Origin: Candidatus Omnitrophota bacterium
GTDB lineage: Bacteria; Hinthialibacterota; Hinthialibacteria; Hinthialibacterales; Hinthialibacteraceae
Assembly (NCBI GenBank): GCA_003598175.1
Contig: QZKN01000067.1
Location: forward strand, 39,726 to 103,725
Direction: 5' to 3'
Length of the DNA: 64,000 nt
Position 1 is the stretch's first letter; each line of letters starts with the position of its first letter. The notes below the pieces were generated by a model, which was not told where the DNA came from, made no database searches, and saw nothing but the letters and a program-made list of their open reading frames with translations. The position numbers and the translations under genes are program-made. This document shows, piece by piece, positions 17,964 to 26,605 of the stretch.

Positions 17964-17992
17964 GTAGGGGGCGGTTCGCGAACCGCCCCTAC
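17964..17992. repeat. GTAGGGG-type palindromic repeat, family B copy 1
   Basis: A near-perfect palindrome: outer GTAGGGG/CCCTAC around the perfect core GCGGTTCGCGAACCGC (17971-17986). It sits between the aminotransferase and oxidoreductase genes. A diverged relative is at 59222-59251. Not followed by a T-run, so more likely a dispersed repeat than a terminator. Confidence 0.7.
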
Positions 17993-18024
17993 GATAATAT
18001 GGTCACAGAAATGGAGGCGAAACA

Positions 18025-19065
18025 ATGAAAACCAAATGGGCGGTTTTAGGCTCAGGTGGAATCGCACAGCGCCGCACGATTCCGGAAGGGATTATGCAGG
18101 CGAACAACGCCGAGTTGGTCGCTGTTTTCGATATCAACGCCGGAGTCAATCAAGAAGTCGCGAAAAAATTTGGCGCGAAGGCCTGCACGAGAGAGGACGA
18201 ACTGCTAGCCGGCGACAGCGACTTGATTTACATTGCCACGCCGGTTGATCGGCATTGTGAGCAGGTCATTCGTTGCGCGCAAGCCGGCAAACATATCTTA
18301 TGCGAAAAACCGCTGGGATTAACCGTTGCGGATGCGGAGAAAATTATTGACGTTTGCAAGGAACAAAACGTAAAGTTGGGAGTCGGTTTGATGATGCGAT
18401 TCCACGCCTATCATCAGGAAGCGTTGCGGCTGGTGAAAGAAGGACGAATCGGTACACCGGTTTTTGGCCGCGCACAATTGTCGTGTTGGTACCCACCCAT
18501 CGAAGGCGCATGGCGGCAGAATCCGGCGCGCGGCGGCGGCGGCAGTTTGATGGATATGGGCAGCCACTGCATCGATTTGTTGGAAATGTTCTTTGGACGA
18601 ACAAAAAAGATTGCTTGCCTGACAGGAAATCTCGTGCATAATTATCGCTGCGAAGACACGGCGGCGGTTTTGTTGGAATTCGAGAGCGGCGCGAAAGGCG
18701 TTGTTGACACATTATTCAACGTGCCTGACGAAAGTTCAAAAAATCGGTTGGAATTGTATGGCTCGCAAGGCAGTATTTTAGCGGAAGGAACCATCGGGCA
18801 GGGTGATGCGGGCGAGATGATCGCTTATTTGATCGGATCCGACGCCGGATATGAGGCGCAACAAATTCGGACGGAAAGCGGCGGTATTCGTATTGCTCCC
18901 ACACCCGTGAATATGTATCGCGCTGAAGTGGAGGCATTTTCGCAGGCGGTTTTGGATGATACGCCTCCGCCGGTGGATGGGGAAGCGGGATTGTGGAGCC
19001 AGAAAGTGCTGGCGGCGGCATATGATGCGTCATTGAATCAACGAATTGTATCCGTCTCGCTTTAA
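18025..19065 (+). CDS. Gfo/Idh/MocA family oxidoreductase
   Basis: A 346-residue Gfo/Idh/MocA oxidoreductase. Rossmann motif WAVLGSGGIAQRRTIPEG; LIYIATPVDRHCEQ; ILCEKPLGLTV with the catalytic Lys; VGLMMRFHAYHQEAL; GGGSLMDMGSHCIDLL with the conserved His of the D-x-x-x-H region. GGAGG lies upstream of the ATG. Downstream of and probably cotranscribed with the DegT aminotransferase, so a role in forming an amino-deoxy sugar is plausible; a catabolic role is also possible given the symporters nearby. The convergent symporter ends 26 bases away. Confidence 0.9.
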   Translation: MKTKWAVLGSGGIAQRRTIPEGIMQANNAELVAVFDINAGVNQEVAKKFGAKACTREDELLAGDSDLIYIATPVDRHCEQVIRCAQAGKHILCEKPLGLTVADAEKIIDVCKEQNVKLGVGLMMRFHAYHQEALRLVKEGRIGTPVFGRAQLSCWYPPIEGAWRQNPARGGGGSLMDMGSHCIDLLEMFFGRTKKIACLTGNLVHNYRCEDTAAVLLEFESGAKGVVDTLFNVPDESSKNRLELYGSQGSILAEGTIGQGDAGEMIAYLIGSDAGYEAQQIRTESGGIRIAPTPVNMYRAEVEAFSQAVLDDTPPPVDGEAGLWSQKVLAAAYDASLNQRIVSVSL

Positions 19066-19091
19066 ATGGGACATTCCGATTCAATTATGAT

Positions 19092-20870
19092 TTACGAATT
19101 TTGTTTCGGAGAGAACCGGAAACGAAATTTAAAAATCACACCCACAGCGAACACACAAATCAAGCTCAACATCCCCCCCAAGACATAATTCCCATACAGA
19201 ATAAATCCGGTTGCAAACAATGCACAATAAACCGCCAGACAACCTAAAAACACACATAAAATTGATGCAGACAAATTTTCATCGGTTTTACTCTGTGAAG
19301 TATCCACCACTTGCGCCCATCCCCGTCCCATCGGACGGATTTTATCATAGAAATTCTGCAATACCTTGCGATCCGTCATTGGCGTGATGAAGGTTATCGT
19401 CAACCAGCAGGCGGTCGTGAGCGCCACGCCGATGATGAGTTCCTGCCATGACGGCAACGGCGTCAATCCAAATAGATCAGCATGAACGAATTTGAAATAG
19501 AGGGCGATGAGAAATGAGACGATCATCGCGGTGATTTCGCTGTACGCATTCACCCGCCACCAAAACCAGCGCAAGAGAAAAATCAGACCGGTTCCCGCAC
19601 CGATTTGCAGTAAAATTTCGAATCCCTGCAGCGCGCTGCCCAGCAGGAACGAAAACAGACAGGCCGCCGCCATCAACAGGACCGTTACCGACCGCGCAAA
19701 TCGGACGTAATGCTGTGGATCGGCATTTGGCCGAATAAACCGTCTATAAAAATCGTCTGTCAAATACGAAGCGCCCCAATTCAGGCAGGTGCTGATGGTC
19801 GACATATACGCCGCGGCCAGTGAGGCGATCACCAATCCCAACATGCCGTGCGGCACGAGGATCAGCATGGCGGGATACGCGAGGTCGTGCGCAATCAGGT
19901 TGCCGTCCAACGCGGGAAACTGCTGTTGAATGGAATCGAGCGTGGGATAGACGATCATCGAACAGAGCGCCACGATGATCCATGGCCAAGGGCGCACCGC
20001 ATAGTGCGCCACGTTGAACCACAGCGTGGCCAGCAATGAGTGTTCCTCGTCTTTCGCGGCCAACATGCGCTGCGCTACGAATCCGCCGCCGCCTGGCTCC
20101 GCGCCGGGATACCACACGCTCCACCATTGCACCGCAAAGGGGATGATAAAGATGGGAATCGCTTCTTCCCAACGAGTGAAATCGGGAAGCATATGCGTGA
20201 AAGAAACCACTTCGGGATGACTCAGCAATCCACTCAAACCTCCGACTTTTTCGTGCGATACCGCATAATACGCAGCGCCGATCGAGCCGGTCATGGCCAT
20301 GACGAAAAGAAACAGATCCGTCACCACCACTCCCCACAATCCCGCCGTGCTCGAATAAATCGCCGTGATCAATCCGCAAATCAACACGGTGGTATATTTA
20401 TTCAATCCCAACAAAACGCCGGAAATCTTCACGGCGGCCAATGTGACAATGGCCATCAGGATCACATTGAAAACGAATCCCAAATACACCGCGCGAAAAC
20501 CGCGTAGAAACGCCGCCGCCTTGCCTGAATAACGTAATTCATAAAATCCGATGTCGGTCAACACGCCGGATCGCCGCCACAGCTTCGCGTATAAAAAAAC
20601 CGTCACCATACCGGTCAATAAAAACGCCCACCACGCCCAGTTTCCACTCACGCCGCGCGTGCGGACCAGATTGGTGATCAGCATAGGGGTGTCGGTGGCG
20701 AAGGTGGTCGCCACCATCGACGTACCGACCAGCCACCACGGCAGATTCCGCCCGGAAACGAAATACTCGTCAATGTTCCGCCCCGCCCGGCGCGCGAAAA
20801 TCAGGCCCATCAGTAAGACGAAAATAAAATAAAGAGCGACAATCATCCAATCCACTGAATTGAGAAGCAT
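19092..20870 (-). CDS. sodium:solute symporter (SSS family)
   Basis: A 592-residue integral membrane protein of the SSS/SLC5 family with 13-14 predicted segments. It opens WMIVALYFIFVLLMGLIFARR, then RNIDEYFVSGRNLPWWLVGTSMVATTFATDTP, the standard family signature, and AAYMSTISTCLNWGASYLTDDFYRRF further on. It would import a sugar or other small organic solute with sodium. AGGGAAA precedes the ATG. It follows the exported protein at 20881-21567 by 10 bases on the same strand. Substrate unknown; carbohydrate is suggested by context. Confidence 0.92.
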   Translation of the reverse strand: MLLNSVDWMIVALYFIFVLLMGLIFARRAGRNIDEYFVSGRNLPWWLVGTSMVATTFATDTPMLITNLVRTRGVSGNWAWWAFLLTGMVTVFLYAKLWRRSGVLTDIGFYELRYSGKAAAFLRGFRAVYLGFVFNVILMAIVTLAAVKISGVLLGLNKYTTVLICGLITAIYSSTAGLWGVVVTDLFLFVMAMTGSIGAAYYAVSHEKVGGLSGLLSHPEVVSFTHMLPDFTRWEEAIPIFIIPFAVQWWSVWYPGAEPGGGGFVAQRMLAAKDEEHSLLATLWFNVAHYAVRPWPWIIVALCSMIVYPTLDSIQQQFPALDGNLIAHDLAYPAMLILVPHGMLGLVIASLAAAYMSTISTCLNWGASYLTDDFYRRFIRPNADPQHYVRFARSVTVLLMAAACLFSFLLGSALQGFEILLQIGAGTGLIFLLRWFWWRVNAYSEITAMIVSFLIALYFKFVHADLFGLTPLPSWQELIIGVALTTACWLTITFITPMTDRKVLQNFYDKIRPMGRGWAQVVDTSQSKTDENLSASILCVFLGCLAVYCALFATGFILYGNYVLGGMLSLICVFAVGVIFKFRFRFSPKQNS

Positions 20871-20880
20871 GGATTTCCCT

Positions 20881-21567
20881 TCATTTCCATGGTTCCGCCG
20901 GTTTTGCGGAGATGATAAAGTTGCAAAACCTTGCCCATCGATCCGCCTCCGGCTGGCCGCTTTGCGTGAATACCCCCACTCGCGGGAGCGGTTTCATCGG
21001 AAATTCGGCGGCTCCAAGTTCAATAGGTTTTCCTTCCTTCCCCCAACAACTTGTTTTCACTTTCCCTTCCTCCAGATCGAGCGCGATCCGGACTTCTCCG
21101 TCCGGTCGCGAGACTTTATTGATCAATGCGGCTTTCGCTTCGATTTCCACGATGGAAACGATCCACACTTCCCCGTCCACCATTTCCAACACGAGTTTGA
21201 TATACGTATCGTCGTCTTGATACAAGATCAATCCGGCCTGTTCGAACTGAGTTTCATGATCGGCGTCGACCTGCACCATGACCGATTTTGCGCCTTCCGG
21301 CAATGGCCGTACCAAAATATTCCTGGCGTCTTTGCCGTCCCCCATCAATCCGCCCGGTTCGATTTTGATTTCCAGTCCGTTTTTGCCCGACCGATGCGCA
21401 TCGGGATTTTCACGAATCCACTCCCACGGTTTGGCCGGGGGAGAATTCAATGAATCCTTGTACAGAATAGTGGCGAGATCCAGCGAACTTGTTTCCGACG
21501 CCGGGCACGAGCAATTCAACGCGATTATAATTATAGTAATTACAATCGAACCAGTTTTTTTCGTCAC
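20881..21567 (-). CDS. exported protein with concanavalin-like (DUF1349-type) domain
   Basis: A 228-residue exported protein. A GTG at 21567, 7 bases after GGGAGA, begins VTKKTGSIVITIIIIALNC, a good signal sequence. The longer frame to 21639 starts upstream of the ribosome-binding site and is less likely. The body resembles the DUF1349/GH43 C2-type jelly roll: PWEWIRENPDAHR, GLEIKIEPGG, FEQAGLILYQDDDTYIKLVLE, and a C-terminal RVGVFTQSG segment. Such domains bind or trim oligosaccharides; I see no clear catalytic pair. Operon with the symporter, so it may process or capture the imported solute. Confidence 0.75.
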   Translation of the reverse strand: MTKKTGSIVITIIIIALNCSCPASETSSLDLATILYKDSLNSPPAKPWEWIRENPDAHRSGKNGLEIKIEPGGLMGDGKDARNILVRPLPEGAKSVMVQVDADHETQFEQAGLILYQDDDTYIKLVLEMVDGEVWIVSIVEIEAKAALINKVSRPDGEVRIALDLEEGKVKTSCWGKEGKPIELGAAEFPMKPLPRVGVFTQSGQPEADRWARFCNFIISAKPAEPWK

Positions 21568-21734
21568 GATCGTTCTCCCTATTCTTTGTGTTTCAATTCG
21601 TTTGCAACCAATCCAATAATACCGCGAGTAGAATAGCACGAACCGGAATGTTTTTCAGGCTGCAGGGAAACAACGGCGAATCAAGTTGATGAATTTGCCT
21701 CTTCCATATACCCTCCATACTATTGAAATGAATT

Positions 21735-22169
21735 TTGAGGAATGTACAAGGAAAGGATTATTGGAATGTCACCGTTCCGACTGTTCAAATCGCGGAAGAG
21801 GAATTCGATCCGGATAACAACCTTGCGCCGCTGTCATTTTTAATAAAAGTGTCTTTGCCTAATTTCAAAGATGCGAATCGGACGAGTTACAAAGCAATCG
21901 TACGGCTGGATCAAACGTGGATATCTTTTTTGCTGCTCGATTATCAGGAAAAGCACGGCCATTATCCGCAAAATCTTGCCGACATCCGCTCGTTTTGTGA
22001 AGGCCAGTTGCCGATCGATCCTTTCAGCGGCAATGATTACATCTACCGTTCTTAAGCAAACGGCTATAGATTGTATAGTGTGGGAGAAAATGGAAACGAT
22101 GATGGGGGAACCAGTCAATCCGGTGTGAAATCCCTGGACGATCTCGTGTGGAACATCGCATCGGAATAA
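21735..22169 (+). pseudogene. decayed 3' copy of the neighbouring exported-protein gene
   Basis: A remnant paralogous to the C-terminal 120 residues of the next gene. The two align as RLDQTWISFLLLDYQEKHGHYPQ with RLDEVRLSFALFDFKEKNGAYPQ, and LPIDPFSGNDYIYRS with MPIDPFTGKDYVYQK. A TAA at 22053-22055 interrupts the frame, yet the same frame continues with ANGYRLYSVGENG to a proper stop at 22169, matching ENGYLLYSYGKN in the intact copy. So it carries one in-frame nonsense codon and has lost its 5' two-thirds. The only start in frame is a TTG at 21735 without support. Confidence 0.8.
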
Positions 22170-22204
22170 CTCAACGATAGGAATAAAAAGGAGATCACAT
22201 TTTC

Positions 22205-23566
22205 ATGGCGATTCGATTCTTTCCGAAAACCCGATTTCTTCGTATTTTATTTTTTACTGCCATCTTTTTGGTTATTCTCTTCACTCTGCCTCATTATTGG
22301 GGAAACTATCTTTACAGAAAAGCAATTACCCATGCAAAAGAGCAAGGCGTCGAATTGGATTTCCTGAAGCTGGCCCCTCCCGAAATCCCCTATAAGGAAA
22401 ATGCCTGGGCGATTTTGGAACGGGTGTTTGCGCAAATGGATCAACACGATCAAACCTTTCATGAAATACATCAACATTTTGCACAAATCGAACAGATGAC
22501 AAAAGAAATTCTTGCAAAAAAACAAAAACTATCTGCGGAGGAAATCGCAAATCTGGAGAGAGAAATCGCACCCTATCAAACGCTCTTCGAAATCCTCGAA
22601 CCGGCGTTTGAGCGAGAGAAATGCCGCTTCCTCACCGATTATAACATCGTCAATCCCGCCGCCATCGCGGTTCCCAACTTTCTTCATCATCAAAGGCTTT
22701 TTACTTTGCTACAAATACAATGCCTGCTCGATAGCAGCAAAGGAAATCGGGAAGCGGCATATCGCGATCTCAGAAAAATGTTTCGATTCAACCAATGGAC
22801 GTTCGAGGAATCGCCATTTCTCATCGCCGTTCTCATCGGATTCAATACACTTCGCACCACGTGTGTAACGTTAAACGCATTGGAATGCATCGAGCCTCCT
22901 ACACAGGCGGAACGAGAATCCATCGTTCGTGAAATCAACAAATTCCGGATTCATGAACAATTCATCCGCAGCATCGAATTTGAACGAGCGGTCATGCATG
23001 AAGGCGGCGAAAGATTCCTTGCCGGCGAATTCGGTGATGTGGGCGATCAAATAAGCCCTTTGATTCAATTCACTCTGCGATATCCCGGCCGCTTCATTAT
23101 CCGCGCCAATCAGGCCTATTATCTGGAAACCATGAGTAAAATGATCGAATGGCTGCATCTTCCCGCCTATCAATCGTTTTCCCATTGGAACCATTACGAC
23201 CCCCAAACCGATTTACCGGCCATTGCGTTTATCGCCAAATCGATCATGTTCAATTGTAACAATGTTGCGAAACGGCGGGATGAAACCCTCGCGAGACTTG
23301 ATGAAGTGAGATTGTCCTTTGCCTTGTTCGATTTCAAAGAGAAAAACGGCGCGTATCCGCAGGAGTTGAGTGCAATTCGCGACGCATTCGTCGGGGAAAT
23401 GCCCATCGATCCCTTTACCGGCAAGGATTATGTCTATCAGAAAAAAGAAAACGGTTATCTTTTATATAGTTATGGGAAAAACATGCAGGATAACGGCGGA
23501 GAGTACCAGATCGATCCGCACAACCGTAATGAAATCAAGGACGATTTGATATGGGCAATCCCATGA
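22205..23566 (+). CDS. membrane-anchored protein with DPFTGKDY C-terminal motif
   Basis: A 453-residue protein with one N-terminal membrane segment (ILFFTAIFLVILFTLPHYW) and a mostly helical extracytoplasmic body. The C-terminus carries MPIDPFTGKDYVYQKKENG then LLYSYGKNMQDNGG, a motif also found at the end of pseudopilin-like and related exported proteins in PVC-type bacteria. The rest is unrecognised. AAGGAG lies upstream of the ATG. A decayed copy of its 3' end is directly upstream, showing tandem duplication and loss. Function unknown; a role in the cell envelope is likely. Confidence 0.75.
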   Translation: MAIRFFPKTRFLRILFFTAIFLVILFTLPHYWGNYLYRKAITHAKEQGVELDFLKLAPPEIPYKENAWAILERVFAQMDQHDQTFHEIHQHFAQIEQMTKEILAKKQKLSAEEIANLEREIAPYQTLFEILEPAFEREKCRFLTDYNIVNPAAIAVPNFLHHQRLFTLLQIQCLLDSSKGNREAAYRDLRKMFRFNQWTFEESPFLIAVLIGFNTLRTTCVTLNALECIEPPTQAERESIVREINKFRIHEQFIRSIEFERAVMHEGGERFLAGEFGDVGDQISPLIQFTLRYPGRFIIRANQAYYLETMSKMIEWLHLPAYQSFSHWNHYDPQTDLPAIAFIAKSIMFNCNNVAKRRDETLARLDEVRLSFALFDFKEKNGAYPQELSAIRDAFVGEMPIDPFTGKDYVYQKKENGYLLYSYGKNMQDNGGEYQIDPHNRNEIKDDLIWAIP

Positions 23567-23659
23567 ACAATTTTCCTATACTCACGCGGGGATTGAAGAT
23601 ACCATTTCATTCATCATGGATTTGATCTTTTTCCAATCGACATTCGAGATCGATTCCAC

Positions 23660-24703
23660 TCACACAGGCAACACAATCTCCTTCCCTGTCCGGTTCGATT
23701 CATACGCGGCCAGCGCGGCCGCAAGCGCCTGCCGTCCATCCCAGCCGGTGATGGAAGGTTCGTGGTTTTCACGAATGCAATGAATGAAATCCTGCAAATG
23801 GGCGCCGTATGACTCCAACCGCACGGGATCGAGAAATCCTTTCCCCTGCCAATCAATCGGCTCCTGCCGGGCAAACGTTTTCCACTCGCTGCCGTCGACG
23901 GAAACCCGCGCTTCCCCATACGCATCGACATCCAACAATCCTCGTTCGCAAATGATCCGGTACGCGAACTGGGAACGGGGAAAACCGGGAGTGGGGACCT
24001 GAAAGGAACTAAATAAATACGCAACCGTATCATCCGCAAGCGTCATCAGCACGTCGGATGTCCCTTCGGTCGCGTAATGCGGATCGAGACTGCGGCATTT
24101 TGCGTAAACCGTTCGAATTTCCTGTCCCGTCAACCAGCGAATGTTGTCAAAATTGTGGACCGCGTGACCGAACAATGTCCCCATATTGTCCGATTCCATT
24201 TGCCATTTGGGAAGATGGGGCATTCCGCCGGGGACCATCTGGTACGAACGGAATTGCAAAATGCGCCCCATTTTGCCGGAATCGAGCAGTTCTTTCGTTT
24301 TGGCGTTGCAAATCCGCGGCCGTTGGGTGAACGCAATCGTGCATTTTAGCGAACGGCTTTTGCATTCCGCAAGAATGGCGTCACATTCCTCCACGCTGCG
24401 GGCCATGGGTTTTTCAATCAGCAGATGTTTTCCCGCCCGCGCCGCCGCCAACGCCTGTTCCGCATGTTGCGCATGGGGAGTGGCAACAAAGACCGCGTCG
24501 ATATCCGCTTGCTCAATCAGTTTATTGTACGATTCATAATAATTGACTTGATAATCCTTCGCCAGCGCCGACGCGCGAGACCCGCATGCGACCCCGACCA
24601 GACGCGCGTCTTTTACGAATTTTGTAAGCGTCTCCGCATACGTTCTTCCCATAAAACCGGAACCGAGAATGCCCACACTAATCGATTCATTCCATTGAGT
24701 CAT
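23660..24703 (-). CDS. Gfo/Idh/MocA family oxidoreductase
   Basis: A 347-residue Gfo/Idh/MocA oxidoreductase: SVGILGSGFMGRTYAETL (Rossmann fold), ARLVGVACGS, VFVATPHAQHAEQ, LLIEKPMARSVEE with the catalytic Lys, and GTLFGHAVHNFDNIRWL with the conserved His. AAGGAG lies 8 bases before the ATG. Its start overlaps the end of the upstream symporter gene by 17 bases, so the two are translated from one message and the enzyme probably acts on the imported compound. Substrate unknown, likely a sugar or inositol. Confidence 0.9.
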   Translation of the reverse strand: MTQWNESISVGILGSGFMGRTYAETLTKFVKDARLVGVACGSRASALAKDYQVNYYESYNKLIEQADIDAVFVATPHAQHAEQALAAARAGKHLLIEKPMARSVEECDAILAECKSRSLKCTIAFTQRPRICNAKTKELLDSGKMGRILQFRSYQMVPGGMPHLPKWQMESDNMGTLFGHAVHNFDNIRWLTGQEIRTVYAKCRSLDPHYATEGTSDVLMTLADDTVAYLFSSFQVPTPGFPRSQFAYRIICERGLLDVDAYGEARVSVDGSEWKTFARQEPIDWQGKGFLDPVRLESYGAHLQDFIHCIRENHEPSITGWDGRQALAAALAAYESNRTGKEIVLPV

Positions 24704-26405
24704 CTATTTTTCTCCTTTTCCGAATACACGGCGCCAAGAGGAAAAGCCCACCTACGATCATCATACTCAATCCGACGCAAAGACTCATCACCGAGTCTCG
24801 CAGCGGTTGGGTCAGAACCACTACTGCCATTAATAATCCCCCCAATGTCGCCACGGATACACCGATTACGGATAGCGGAGTGAAATCCAATGGTTTCGCA
24901 GCCGGATCATCAATCGATAAAAACTCACTCGAAATCATTTTGTCGAAATAGCGTGAAATTCGTTGCTGTTGCGCACCCGAATTCGGTCGCGCCAACGTAC
25001 CGATCACCATTCCCGCGATTGTCGAAAACAATGTGATGGCGGTGATGTATTGCACCTCACGCAGAATCGGGTAATGCCCGCCGAACAAATAAGCAACCAC
25101 GCCGAATCCCATTCCCGTCAACAATCCGGCCAGGCCGCCCAGATTGGAAATCGAGCGGTTTACCAATCCGAACAACATCGGAATGGCGACGGGAGGCAGA
25201 AATATTCCAAATACCTTTACCATCAATTGAAACAGATCTCCCTGTCCCTGATTTTGAATAACGATGAACGCGATTCCCAACGAAACCAAACCGACAAGCA
25301 AGGTTGAACATCGCGCCACAAAAACCAGAGAGCGGTTTGTAGCATCGCGCGCCACCAGGCGTTTATATACATCGTTGGTCAGCACCGACGCGACGGCGTT
25401 GTAATCGCTGGAGAGCATAGACATGGTCGCGGAAAACATGGCGGCAATGATCATTCCCATCATGCCGACCGGCAGCAGGGTTTGGCAGACGACCGCGTAA
25501 ACCTCTTTCGTGTTTTCCAACTCGGGAAGAAAGACGCGGGCCGCCATCGCCGGCCCAAATAGCAAGGGCGGTCCGATTACGTTCAGCGCGGCAACAAAAT
25601 AACCGACTCGGCGCGCATCGCGGTCGCTGCCGACCGAATAATACCGCTGCACGAGCGACCACGACGTGCTGTAGTTGAGCGCAATAATGACAAAGAAGGC
25701 GAAGAGGTACGTCCAAGTGTATTGTTCCGCCGTCAAGGAAAAGAAATCCGGCGGGATATTCATGAAAAAGGATTCCAATCCACCCGCTTTTTGCAGCGCC
25801 AGAGGGATCAAAACCAACACGGCCATCCCCATAATGACAAACTGGACGAAATCTGTGATCAATACCGCCCACAGCCCTCCTAAAAATGTATAACAAAGCA
25901 TGATCGTTCCCGACAGAAACACAGCATACTCCAACGGAAATCCCATCCCGCTGGAAACCAACGTGCCGATGGCGAATAACTTCAATCCGTCATCGATGAC
26001 TTTAACGGGAATGCCAAGCCAGGCCAGCCATTGCCGTAACGCGGCGCCATACCGCTCTTCGATATATTCCAATGGGCTGGTCACGGCGACTCGTCGCCAC
26101 CGCGACGCAAAATAATAGGCGCTAAGGAGGGAAGCGGGAACCGTAACCCAATACGCCGTCACCGCCACGAAGCCGTACTTATACGCCAATTCCGAATAGG
26201 CGACGAAGGTGAAGGCGCTGAAGGAACTCATGTAAAACGACGCGCCGGACAGCCACCACGGCACTCGCCGTCCGCCGCTGAAATAGTCCTGCAGATTTTT
26301 CATGCGTCCGCTAAAAAAAATCCCGATGGCGAGCATGACGAGAAAGAAGCCGGCAATGATGATATAATCAGCCGTCGCTAAAGGATTGGATACGAAATGG
26401 TTCAT
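24687..26405 (-). CDS. sodium:solute symporter (SSS family)
   Basis: A 572-residue SSS-family transporter: ADYIIIAGFFLVMLAIGIFF, then KNLQDYFSGGRRVPWWLSGASFYMSSFSAFTF, and AAMFSATMSMLSSDYNAVASVLTNDVYKR, all family landmarks. It has 13-14 membrane segments. It overlaps the downstream Gfo/Idh/MocA gene by 17 bases. It is only a distant relative of the symporter at 19092. Ribosome-binding site is weak (AGGCAA). The transport substrate is inferred from its enzyme partner to be a polyol or sugar. Confidence 0.92.
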   Translation of the reverse strand: MNHFVSNPLATADYIIIAGFFLVMLAIGIFFSGRMKNLQDYFSGGRRVPWWLSGASFYMSSFSAFTFVAYSELAYKYGFVAVTAYWVTVPASLLSAYYFASRWRRVAVTSPLEYIEERYGAALRQWLAWLGIPVKVIDDGLKLFAIGTLVSSGMGFPLEYAVFLSGTIMLCYTFLGGLWAVLITDFVQFVIMGMAVLVLIPLALQKAGGLESFFMNIPPDFFSLTAEQYTWTYLFAFFVIIALNYSTSWSLVQRYYSVGSDRDARRVGYFVAALNVIGPPLLFGPAMAARVFLPELENTKEVYAVVCQTLLPVGMMGMIIAAMFSATMSMLSSDYNAVASVLTNDVYKRLVARDATNRSLVFVARCSTLLVGLVSLGIAFIVIQNQGQGDLFQLMVKVFGIFLPPVAIPMLFGLVNRSISNLGGLAGLLTGMGFGVVAYLFGGHYPILREVQYITAITLFSTIAGMVIGTLARPNSGAQQQRISRYFDKMISSEFLSIDDPAAKPLDFTPLSVIGVSVATLGGLLMAVVVLTQPLRDSVMSLCVGLSMMIVGGLFLLAPCIRKRRKIDDSME

Positions 26406-26534
26406 ATGATTGCCTATTGATTCGATATTACCCTTAATTCATATTATCGTATTGAATCCAAAAGGTAAAGCGATCGCCAAGGCGACGCCGGTTTTCCATT
26501 CCATTCCATAAGGATGAATTTCCTCCCACCACCG

Positions 26535-26563
26535 TTGACATTCAATCGCATAAATGGTATAGA
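26535..26563 (+). promoter_or_regulatory. strong sigma70-type promoter upstream of TonB receptor genes
   Basis: TTGACA (26535-26540), a 17-base spacer, and TATAGA (26558-26563). This is the best consensus promoter I see in the window. Transcription would start near 26570, about 36 bases before the receptor ATG, which has AAGGAGG 8 bases upstream. Confidence 0.7.
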
Positions 26564-26605
26564 AAATGTATCCCTCAGCGGTATGCGTAAAAGGAGGTTT
26601 GCGCG

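Noticed and set aside
17964..17992. Rho-independent terminator after the aminotransferase gene
   Set aside because: Strong palindrome but no T-run on either strand; related copy elsewhere points to a dispersed repeat.
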